Source of the DNA: DASUSF01 sp036375275
GTDB lineage: Bacteria; Pseudomonadota; Alphaproteobacteria; Geminicoccales; Geminicoccaceae
Assembly: GCA_036375275.1 (NCBI GenBank)
Contig: DASUSF010000132.1
Coordinates: forward strand, 1 to 11,835
DNA length: 11,835 nt
Direction of reading: 5' to 3'
Part shown: one piece after another, positions 5,940 through 11,835 of the stretch
Numbering within the stretch: position 1 is the first letter of the stretch
Layout: every line of letters starts with the position of its first letter
Notes under the pieces: model-generated
Database searches by the model: none
Seen by the model: only the letters and a program-made list of their open reading frames with translations
What the model was told of the DNA's origin: nothing
Translations under genes and position numbers: made by a program

Positions 5940-6885
5940 GGTGGCCCGTCGCCCGGTGCTCCAGGCACTGGGCGCCGGCGCCGCCGCTCTCCTTGCCGGC
6001 GCCGGGACGGCGCTTCCGGGCGCGCAGGCCGCGGCGTCGATCCACGCCCGGATCTGGGACGCCGACCAGGCCGCCAACGGCGTCGAGCCGGTTCCCCCGG
6101 GCGGGCGGCGCGATCCCGAGCGCGGCTACGTCGTGGTCGACGAGGCGGCCGGTGGCGATCCGGCGCACCGGCTGTTCCCGGAGGTCCTGATCCCGGAGCG
6201 GAAGCGCCCGACCTACGAGCTGGCGAAGGCGCTGTTCGACAACTACGCCGTCTCGCAGCAGAGCGCCGAGGAGATGGACCAGCGGGAGGCGGACGAGACG
6301 CTGACCCTGCTCGAGGCGGTCGCAGCCAGCGAGCCCATGGCCGTGGTCCGCGAGGCCCTCGAGCAGCAGAGCGGACGCAGGATCGCGCCCGAGCGCTGGC
6401 TGGAGATGCTGTTCGAGATCTGGTTCCGTCCGTACGCGATCGGCGACAACCCGGACCTGTCCGGGTTCGAGCACGTGGTGGTCGGGGAAGCCAACGGCGA
6501 GGCGGTCGGCGGACACCACTTCTGGTACCGCTACTACCTCGACGACGGCATCCTCGGCGACGACCGGATCGACTGGCGGGGCACGCGCTACGACGGTCCG
6601 GGCGGCCGGGTCGGCCGGCGCACGGCGCTCGGCCGCTCGGTGCCGGCGGTCGTGACCCTCAGCTACCGCTGGCGCACGCCGGCGGGCGTCCTGTTCCAGG
6701 AGATCGGCGGCTTCTTCGTCGGCTGCAGCGTCGAGGGACTGATGGCCCTCGGCACCGCGCGTTTTCTGGATCTCGGCCACCCGGAGACGGTGATCGGCGG
6801 CGCGCGCGTGGAGATCGTCCTGCACGGCAGCCCCGACGGCCGGAGCCTGCGCACCTTCTACCCGAGGTTCCTCGGGCTCGCCTGA
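5932..6885 (+). CDS. Exported XendoU-family (EndoU/PP11-type) endoribonuclease
   Basis: 317 residues from ATG 5932, overlapping the mtnK end (ATGCCTGA) without its own ribosome-binding site, so probably translated by coupling. Residues 1-35 form an export signal with a twin-arginine region ARRPVLQ, a hydrophobic core and a PGAQAAA cleavage zone (Tat-like). The rest matches the whole eukaryotic XendoU fold: IWDADQAANGV (41-51), RPTYELAKALFDNY (92-105), EIWFRPY (162-168), SGFEHVVVGE (177-186), GGHHFWYRYYLDD (193-205), GGFFVGCSVE (259-268) and SLRTFYP (305-311). XendoU enzymes cut RNA at uridines with Mn2+, leaving 2',3'-cyclic phosphates. Probable active-site residues are E180, H181, E186 and H195 or H196. 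At the position of the family's catalytic Lys the aligned residue is Q256. Its substrate outside the cytoplasm is unknown; a divergent or inactive enzyme is possible. Confidence 0.85.
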   Translation: MPEVARRPVLQALGAGAAALLAGAGTALPGAQAAASIHARIWDADQAANGVEPVPPGGRRDPERGYVVVDEAAGGDPAHRLFPEVLIPERKRPTYELAKALFDNYAVSQQSAEEMDQREADETLTLLEAVAASEPMAVVREALEQQSGRRIAPERWLEMLFEIWFRPYAIGDNPDLSGFEHVVVGEANGEAVGGHHFWYRYYLDDGILGDDRIDWRGTRYDGPGGRVGRRTALGRSVPAVVTLSYRWRTPAGVLFQEIGGFFVGCSVEGLMALGTARFLDLGHPETVIGGARVEIVLHGSPDGRSLRTFYPRFLGLA

Positions 6886-6890
6886 GCAGG

Positions 6891-7838
6891 TCAGTCGTCG
6901 TCCTGGATGGTCACCGTCTGCCACTTCTGCTCGATCGTGGCGCTCTGCCCGTCGGGCTTGACGAACAGGAAGAACTGCTCCGGGTCCTCGTTCTCCGGAT
7001 CGTCCAGGATACTGGTCTCCACCGTCCCGCCGGTCTCGCCCGGCTCCAGGGTCAGGACCCCCCGGACCGCCTCGTAGTCGCGGCCGGCGTTAGCCTGCCC
7101 GTCGACGGTGGCGTAGACCAGTCGGACCGGCTGCTCGGAGACGTGAGAGAGCTCGAAGCGGAAGCCGACCGTGCCGTCCTTCTCGCCCACCTCGGGGCTC
7201 GCCTCGATCCGGACCGCCGGCGGGTCCGCGTGGGCGGCTGGGGAGGGCACCTCCCCCTCGCCCGGCGCCGCAGCCGCCGGCTTGACGATGCCACTCAGGG
7301 TCCGCTGCCCGCCGGCATCGCCGGCCGTCGCGGCGCCGGGTCGACCATGCCCGCCGATCGCACCTCCGTCGCGGAGTGGGCTCGGCGCATCGGCCGGACG
7401 TTCCGCCGCGGCGGGCCGGATCACGCGCTTGATCGCGGTCGCCGGCGCCGCCGATTTCGGGGACCGGCCCTTGATCGCGGCGAGCGCGTCCGCGCTCACG
7501 CCAGGGCGCGGGTCCGCGACCAGCCGGTCGCCCTCGATCCAGACCACCGTCTGCGTCGCGGTCGCGATCGCGAGACGCTCGTCCTCCAGGGCGCGAAGGG
7601 TGCCGGAGATCAGCTCGCCGGACCCGCTCCGGACCTGAACCCGCTCCAGGCTCGCGGCCGCTATCTGGCGGATCCCGCCGATGTCACGCAGCACGGTGAG
7701 CGTGTTCCGGGTGCTCGCCACCAGACGCCCCTCGACGACCTCGCCGCCCTCGAGGATGAAGCTCGTCGCGCCGGTCGGCGTGACCGGCTGGGCCGCGAGG
7801 AGGAGCAGGGGAAGCGCGAGGCGGAGGCGTCCCGGCAT
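6891..7838 (-). CDS. Secreted protein with N-terminal beta repeats and a C-terminal Calx-beta domain
   Basis: 315 residues from ATG 7838; an in-frame GTG at 7847 would add three residues, and neither has a clear ribosome-binding site. Residues 1-24 are a signal peptide (LRLALPLLLLAA core). Two related short beta motifs follow: GEVVEGRLVASTRNTLTVLRD (split near 32-52) and GELISGTLRALEDERLAIAT (74-93), resembling small SH3- or Sm-like barrels. A long Ala/Pro/Gly-rich linker spans about 110-205. Residues 205-315 are one Calx-beta repeat, with GRDYEAVRGVLTLEPGETGG (252-271), LDDPENEDPEQFFLF (278-292) and the terminal VTIQDDD. Calx-beta domains bind Ca2+ through such acidic loops. The protein probably lies outside the inner membrane. 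It starts 11 bases after the TAXI gene stop, so the two form an operon. The stop lies five bases from the endoU stop. Function is unknown. Confidence 0.78.
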   Translation of the reverse strand: MPGRLRLALPLLLLAAQPVTPTGATSFILEGGEVVEGRLVASTRNTLTVLRDIGGIRQIAAASLERVQVRSGSGELISGTLRALEDERLAIATATQTVVWIEGDRLVADPRPGVSADALAAIKGRSPKSAAPATAIKRVIRPAAAERPADAPSPLRDGGAIGGHGRPGAATAGDAGGQRTLSGIVKPAAAAPGEGEVPSPAAHADPPAVRIEASPEVGEKDGTVGFRFELSHVSEQPVRLVYATVDGQANAGRDYEAVRGVLTLEPGETGGTVETSILDDPENEDPEQFFLFVKPDGQSATIEQKWQTVTIQDDD

Positions 7839-7849
7839 GGGCGGCACGC

Positions 7850-8803
7850 CTACTGCGACGCGAGCAGCGCGCGGGCCGGCGCCATGCGCTCCCAGCCGGG
7901 CACCTCCGCGGCGAGGTCGACCTCCCGCCACTTCGGATGGTAGGGCGGCTGCTTCAGCTTCTCGAAGGCGTCGAAGAACGCGTCGACGAAGCCCTGCACC
8001 TTGGTGTAGCGCGGGTGCTGCGTTGGCCAGTTGTAGGCCGCCATGATCGCGGCGACGGCGAGTGTCGGCACCTGCTCGCCGGGCGCGACGAGGGCGGGGT
8101 AGGATTCGTGGGTGAGATCGGCGCGGACGTAGGCGCCCTCCACCGCCTGACGGGGAATCGGCAGCAGGCGGAGCCCCTCGTCCGGGCCGACCTCGGCGAC
8201 GAGGCGGAGCGGCTGGCCGCCGACGAACACCAGCGCGGCGAGTTCCCCGCGGCGTAGACGCTCCAGCGCCTCGGGCTCCGGGTGCGCGGTGACCTCGACC
8301 TCGATCCCGAGCTCGTCGAACACGATGCCCGCGGTCATGAAGGTCCCGCTGCCAGCGGTCCCGAAGTTGACCTTGCGCCCCGCCAGGTCGTCGACGCTCC
8401 GGATCTCGTCCCGCGCCAGCAGGTGGATCTCCTCGTCGTACAGCTTGGTGATGAAGCGGAGCTTCTCCTCGATCCCCGGCAGGACCTCGGCGCGGCGGTA
8501 GAAGTCGAGCACGTCCGACTGGACGATCGCGATGTCGATCCCGCGCAGCAGGAGCAGGTCCTCGATGTTCCGCACCGACCCCTTGCCGACGATCGGCAGG
8601 ACCCGGATGTCGTAGCCGCGGTCGAGCGCGTCGGCGAGGTCGGCGGCGACCCGGATGTAGGTGCCGGACACCCCGCCCGAGATCATCCCGACGACGCCGG
8701 AGTTCACGAGATCGCGCTGCTGATCGAGGCCGGCGGCCTCGACCCGGATCACCGAGCCGAACATGAGCCCGACCGAGAGGAGATACGAAGCGAACCGGCT
8801 CAA
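7850..8803 (-). CDS. TAXI-family TRAP transporter solute-binding protein
   Basis: 317 residues when started at TTG 8803, which has a strong GGGGAG 7 bases upstream; an ATG at 8845 would place 14 polar residues before the signal peptide. The signal is SRFASYLLSVGLMFGSVIRVEA. Family signatures are GMISGGVSGTYIRVAADLA (39-57), GKGSVRNIEDLLLLRGIDIA (73-92) followed by IVQSDV, and KVNFGTAGSGTF, which match TAXI periplasmic binding proteins (COG2358 type). They capture organic acids or amino acids for a fused TRAP permease. No DctQ/DctM-like permease is present here, so this is an orphan binding protein: its partner may be elsewhere, or it may serve sensing with the co-transcribed Calx-beta protein. 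It is divergent from nadE across 211 bases. Confidence 0.88.
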   Translation of the reverse strand: MSRFASYLLSVGLMFGSVIRVEAAGLDQQRDLVNSGVVGMISGGVSGTYIRVAADLADALDRGYDIRVLPIVGKGSVRNIEDLLLLRGIDIAIVQSDVLDFYRRAEVLPGIEEKLRFITKLYDEEIHLLARDEIRSVDDLAGRKVNFGTAGSGTFMTAGIVFDELGIEVEVTAHPEPEALERLRRGELAALVFVGGQPLRLVAEVGPDEGLRLLPIPRQAVEGAYVRADLTHESYPALVAPGEQVPTLAVAAIMAAYNWPTQHPRYTKVQGFVDAFFDAFEKLKQPPYHPKWREVDLAAEVPGWERMAPARALLASQ

Positions 8804-8810
8804 GTTTCTT

Positions 8811-8816
8811 CTCCCC
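8811..8816 (-). promoter_or_regulatory. Ribosome-binding site selecting a TTG start
   Basis: On the minus strand GGGGAG sits seven bases before TTG 8803. The ATG at 8845 has no such site. This decides the start of the TAXI binding protein and gives a normal-length signal peptide. Confidence 0.65.
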
Positions 8817-8845
8817 TTCCAGCTATGGCGGCAGGCTAGCGCCAT

Positions 8846-8873
8846 GATTGAACGAATTCAAGCATATTCAATC
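8846..8873. promoter_or_regulatory. Inverted repeat, candidate operator between the TAXI gene and nadE
   Basis: GATTGAA (8846-8852) and TTCAATC (8867-8873) are perfect 7-base inverted arms 14 bases apart. Nested inside is TTGAA-CGAA-TTCAA (8848-8861), so three TTGAA half-sites lie in 28 bases. The segment is AT-rich in a very GC-rich region and lies in a divergent intergenic region, as expected for a dimeric regulator. It begins 42 bases from the TAXI start. TTGAAT at 8857-8862 on the minus strand could also act as a -35 box, with TAGCCT 17 bases downstream. Confidence 0.4.
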
Positions 8874-8955
8874 TCTGGGCAATCCGAGTCGAATGCCGTG
8901 GATGTTCGAGCCGTCATGTTCGCCGGACGCGACCTGCGGGTCGCACGCTTGCCGG

Positions 8956-8985
8956 TTGGGCGGCGGCCGGAGAAGCGGGTATGCT
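8956..8985 (+). promoter_or_regulatory. Candidate sigma-70 promoter for nadE
   Basis: TTGGGC (8956-8961) and TATGCT (8980-8985) are 18 bases apart. The -10 matches four of six consensus positions and the -35 three. It would start transcription roughly 20 bases before the GTG at 9015. It is tentative, but it is the best match in the 211-base divergent gap. Confidence 0.35.
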
Positions 8986-9014
8986 GGAGGCGGCAGCGAG
9001 GGAGCGGACGCGGC

Positions 9015-10760
9015 GTGGACGACCAGATCATCATCGCGATGGCGCAGATCAATCCGACGGTCGGGGATGTCCAGGGCAACGTGGAGCTGATCCGACGGTC
9101 GCGCTCGGCGGCGGCGGCGGCGGACGCCGACCTCGTCGTCTTCCCGGAGCTGGTGGTGGTCGGCTACCCGCCCGAGGACCTGGTCCTGAAGCCGGCGCTG
9201 CAGGCCGAGGCGAGGCGCGCCGTCGAGGCGCTCGCCGGCGACACGGGCGACGGCGGCCCGGCGATGCTGGTGGGGGCGCCCTGGGTCGAGGCCGGGCGCC
9301 TGTACAACGCGGTCGTCCTGCTCGAGCGCGGGCGGGTCGCCGCCATGCGCTTCAAGCACGAGCTGCCGAACTACGGGGTGTTCGACGAGAAGCGGGTGTT
9401 CGCGGTCGGGCCGGTGCCGGGGCCGATTCCATTCACCCCGGCGCGGGTCGGCGCCGGGTCGTTCCGGCTCGGCTGCATGGTCTGCGAGGACATGTGGATC
9501 GAGGACGTGGCGGAAGCGCTCGAGGAGAGCGGCGCCGAGATCCTGATCGTTCCGAATGGCTCGCCGTTCGAGCACGACAAGTGGGATCTCCGCCTGCAGA
9601 TCGCGCTCGCCCGGGTGACCGAGACCGGCCTGCCGCTGGTCTACGTCAACCAGATCGGCGGCCAGGACGAGCTGGTGTTCGACGGCGGCTCGTTCGTGCT
9701 CGGGGCGGACCGGCGGATCGTCGCCCAGGCGCGGAACTTCGAGGAGCAGCTGGTGGTCACCCGCTGGCGGCGAGGCGACGACGGCGACCTTCGCTGCACC
9801 GGCGGCGAGATCGCACGGCCGCCGGACGAGCTCGAGGCGATCTGGCGGGCCATGGTGCTGGGGCTCCGGGACTACGTCGGCAAGAACCGGTTCCCGGGGG
9901 TCGTGGTCGGCCTGTCCGGCGGCGTGGATTCGGCGATCTCGGCAGCGGTGGCGGTCGACGCCCTCGGGCCGGAACGCGTCCGTGCGGTGATGATGCCGTC
10001 CCGCTACACCTCGGCCGAGAGTCTGGAGGACGCGGCGGCCGCCGCGCAGGCGCTTCGGATCCGGCTGGACTCGATCCCGATCGGACCCGCGGTCGAGGCG
10101 TTCGGGGCCATGCTCGGCCCGATCTTCGCCGGCCGCGAGCCGGACATCACGGAAGAGAACATCCAGGCCCGGATCCGGGGCGTCACCCTGATGGCGATCT
10201 CCAACAAGCTCGGCCACATGGTGCTGACCACCGGCAACAAGAGCGAGATGTCGGTCGGCTACGCGACCCTCTACGGCGACATGTGCGGCGGCTACTCGGT
10301 CCTCAAGGACGTCTACAAGACGACGGTCTTCAGGCTCTGCCGCTGGCGGAACGCCAACCACCCGGCCGGGCTCGCCGGACCGGCGGGCGAGGTGATCCCG
10401 GCCCGGATCATCGAGAAGCCGCCGTCCGCGGAGCTCCGCCCGGATCAGAAGGACGAGGACAGCCTGCCGCCGTACGAGATCCTGGACCAGCTGCTCCAGG
10501 GGCTGGTCGAGATGGAGAGCTCGCCCGCCGACCTGATCATGGCGGGGCACGACCCGGCGGTGGTCCGACAGGTCTCGAACCTGGTCGACCTCGCCGAGTA
10601 CAAGCGGCGCCAGGCGCCGCCCGGCGTCAAGATCACGCGCAAGGCGTTCGGCCGCGACCGCCGCTACCCGATCACCAACGCGTTCCGGAAGATCGGGCTC
10701 CAGGACCTGCCCGCGGCGCCGAAGGTGGCGCCGACCCGGACCGCCGCCGAGAGCGACTGA
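9015..10760 (+). CDS. nadE: Glutamine-dependent NAD+ synthetase
   Basis: 581 residues from GTG 9015, with GGGAG about 10 bases upstream; the conserved IAMAQINPTVGD begins at residue 7, so no longer start is needed. It amidates deamido-NAD+ to NAD+ using ATP and ammonia from glutamine, in the cytoplasm. The N-terminal nitrilase-fold glutaminase (about 5-260) shows the triad E45 in FPELVVVGYPPEDL, K114 in RFKHELPNYGVFDE and C157 in GCMVCEDMW. The C-terminal synthetase (about 275-570) shows the PP-loop VGLSGGVDSAISAAV (298-312), MPSRYTSAES, ENIQARIRG, LTTGNKSEMSVGYATLYGD and GGYSVLKDVYKT. Length is usual for two-domain bacterial NadE. It is single and monocistronic-looking, and its stop lies 12 bases from the convergent gene's stop. 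Confidence 0.96.
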   Translation: MDDQIIIAMAQINPTVGDVQGNVELIRRSRSAAAAADADLVVFPELVVVGYPPEDLVLKPALQAEARRAVEALAGDTGDGGPAMLVGAPWVEAGRLYNAVVLLERGRVAAMRFKHELPNYGVFDEKRVFAVGPVPGPIPFTPARVGAGSFRLGCMVCEDMWIEDVAEALEESGAEILIVPNGSPFEHDKWDLRLQIALARVTETGLPLVYVNQIGGQDELVFDGGSFVLGADRRIVAQARNFEEQLVVTRWRRGDDGDLRCTGGEIARPPDELEAIWRAMVLGLRDYVGKNRFPGVVVGLSGGVDSAISAAVAVDALGPERVRAVMMPSRYTSAESLEDAAAAAQALRIRLDSIPIGPAVEAFGAMLGPIFAGREPDITEENIQARIRGVTLMAISNKLGHMVLTTGNKSEMSVGYATLYGDMCGGYSVLKDVYKTTVFRLCRWRNANHPAGLAGPAGEVIPARIIEKPPSAELRPDQKDEDSLPPYEILDQLLQGLVEMESSPADLIMAGHDPAVVRQVSNLVDLAEYKRRQAPPGVKITRKAFGRDRRYPITNAFRKIGLQDLPAAPKVAPTRTAAESD

Positions 10761-10772
10761 GAGCGAGGATCT

Positions 10773-11120
10773 TCAGAAGCAGCGGACCTCGGCCTCGACC
10801 TGCGCCCGCTTCAGCGCGTCGACCGCTTCCCGCGCCTCGGGCGTCTCGCGGAACAGCGACATCTTCTCGCCGCCGCCCCGGACCTGGCGCATGCGGAGGA
10901 TGGTCTCCGCCTCCTCGTAGCGCTCCAGCGGCAGGATCGAGCTGATCACGTCGATGCTGCACGAGCAGCGGCGGAGCGCCTCCTGGGTCTGGCCGTTGGC
11001 CGCCATGCAGCCGAAGACGTAGTCCGCGATCACCGGCGTCGGATAGGCATGGGCCGCGGCCACCGCCGGCGCGAGCGCCAGCGCCGTCCCGATCAGCACG
11101 GACCCGAGCCTCGCCCCCAT
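10773..11120 (-). CDS. Small exported protein with four cysteines, unknown function
   Basis: 115 residues from ATG 11120, with an AGGAGG-type site 4-5 bases upstream. A signal peptide covers about 1-24 (MGARLGSVLIGTALALAPAV, then AAA). The mature part has YPTPVIADYVFGCMAANGQT (split near 27-45), RRCSCSIDVISSILPLERYEEAETILRMRQV (split near 50-80), and ends EAEVRCF. The cysteines are C38, C52, C54 and C114, suggesting disulfides in the periplasm. I cannot name a family. From memory, similar pairs occur near PQQ-dependent alcohol dehydrogenase and c-type cytochrome genes, but none is in this window. It follows the next upstream gene after 17 bases, so the two form an operon. Confidence 0.75.
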   Translation of the reverse strand: MGARLGSVLIGTALALAPAVAAAHAYPTPVIADYVFGCMAANGQTQEALRRCSCSIDVISSILPLERYEEAETILRMRQVRGGGEKMSLFRETPEAREAVDALKRAQVEAEVRCF

Positions 11121-11137
11121 CGCCCCTCCTTCCGCGC

Positions 11138-11752
11138 TCACTTCAGCTCGCCCGCGATCGCCCGGCCGAGCGCGAACGCGCGCTGCTCGAGCAGCACCGG
11201 CTGTTCGCAGAGATAGGGCAGCGAGCGCTGGCGCTCGTCGAAGATCCTGATGTCCCAGTCCCGGCGCTCGCGCAGCGCCTGGCGGCGCATCTCCTCCGCC
11301 GCCGCGTCCCCGCCGGTCAGCTGACGCAGCTCGTCGTTGGTCGTCCGGATGCGCTCGCCGAGCCCCGCCTGGCTCGTCGCGAAGCGCTTGATGCCGGCGA
11401 TGATCGAGCGGCGCTCCCGGTCGATGATCTCGAGCACGCCCGCGAACAGCAGGGTGAGGGTCCGCTCGCGGCTCGCTGGATCGAGCGACTGCGCGACCTC
11501 CGCCACCCGGGCGACGGCATCGTCCAGGGGCACGCGCCGGGCTGCGAGCTCGGGGGCCAGGTCCCGGACCACCGGGTCCTCGTCCCAGGCCTCCGTCTGG
11601 CCGAGTGGCGGGCCGGCCCAGATCATCGCCGGCGACAGCTCCGGGACCAGTCGCTGCACACACGGCCATTCCGGGTCCTCGGCCGCCCCGGGCGCGCCCG
11701 ACGGCAGGCTTAGCAGGCCCACCACCACGATCGGCGGCAATCCTCTCAGCAC
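11138..11752 (-). CDS. Exported helical protein with two cysteines, unknown function
   Basis: 204 residues from GTG 11752, with GGGAGG 9 bases upstream; the signal peptide begins at once (IVVVGLLSLPSGAPGAA), which supports this start. The mature protein opens EDPEWPCVQRLVPELSPAMIWAG (split near 25-47), then is mostly charged helices, with a possible coiled coil at about 105-175 (EIIDRERRSIIAGIKRFATS and following). It ends near SLPYLCEQPVLLEQRAFALG. C31 and C182 could pair. No enzyme motif is seen. It is first in a two-gene unit with the four-cysteine protein and is probably a periplasmic partner of it. The upstream 83 bases to the window edge show no recognisable gene or promoter. Confidence 0.75.
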   Translation of the reverse strand: MLRGLPPIVVVGLLSLPSGAPGAAEDPEWPCVQRLVPELSPAMIWAGPPLGQTEAWDEDPVVRDLAPELAARRVPLDDAVARVAEVAQSLDPASRERTLTLLFAGVLEIIDRERRSIIAGIKRFATSQAGLGERIRTTNDELRQLTGGDAAAEEMRRQALRERRDWDIRIFDERQRSLPYLCEQPVLLEQRAFALGRAIAGELK

Positions 11753-11835
11753 CCGGCTCCGCCTCCCTTCGACCGCCCGGCCCCGTCTGAGGATGGGCTG
11801 GTGGCGGCTTCGGTCAATAGAGCGGTGGCGGGCCG

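Noticed and set aside
4428..6077. 549-codon minus-strand frame opposite mtnK
   Set aside because: No motif, composition like a shadow frame, and mtnK motifs on the other strand are decisive.
5932..6885. Toxin-immunity or CDI-type EndoU toxin module
   Set aside because: There is no large delivery protein, no toxin-type pretoxin motif and no small immunity gene downstream; the next gene is on the opposite strand. The full XendoU fold with its own signal fits better.
8868..10550. 560-codon minus-strand frame opposite nadE
   Set aside because: It is antisense to NadE with its full catalytic motifs; rich in Arg, Asp and His as expected for a shadow.

Overview
The window is very GC-rich, with G or C at almost every third codon position, and holds twelve protein-coding genes plus one leader ORF. 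There are no rRNA, tRNA, CRISPR or transposon signatures. The gene families (OlsB-type ornithine-lipid acyltransferase, long glutamine-dependent NadE, TAXI-type solute-binding protein, beta-ketoadipate PcaB-like lyase, ornithine-cyclodeaminase-like protein) suggest an environmental alphaproteobacterium of Rhodospirillales type. That placement is inference from gene content and has not been tested by phylogeny.

Left part (1-2400): the 5' end of a PcaB-like cycloisomerase runs off the left edge on the minus strand. Divergent from it is a GNAT-type OlsB acyltransferase. A membrane fatty-acid desaturase meets OlsB tail to tail, and the two reading frames overlap as written. The desaturase C-terminal tail looks frameshifted. 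Together these two genes point to membrane-lipid tailoring.

Middle part (2400-6890): an ornithine-cyclodeaminase/mu-crystallin-family enzyme is divergent from an SMP-30/gluconolactonase-like beta-propeller. Next comes the most distinctive unit. A 184-nt leader holds a hairpin and a short ORF with a good ribosome-binding site. The short ORF overlaps the start codon of mtnK (methylthioribose kinase). The mtnK 3' end in turn overlaps the start of a gene for an exported XendoU-family (eukaryote-type EndoU) endoribonuclease. That protein has a twin-arginine signal and appears to carry Gln where the family has its catalytic Lys. The layout predicts a translationally coupled series of leader ORF, mtnK and endoU.

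Right part (6890-11835): a minus-strand pair encodes a TAXI solute-binding protein without its TRAP permease, followed by a secreted protein with a C-terminal Calx-beta domain. This pair is divergent from nadE, and an inverted repeat plus a candidate promoter lie between them. NadE converges on a second minus-strand pair of small exported cysteine-containing proteins that I cannot name. Several convergent junctions have only 5-12 bases between stop codons, with no room for separate intrinsic terminators.
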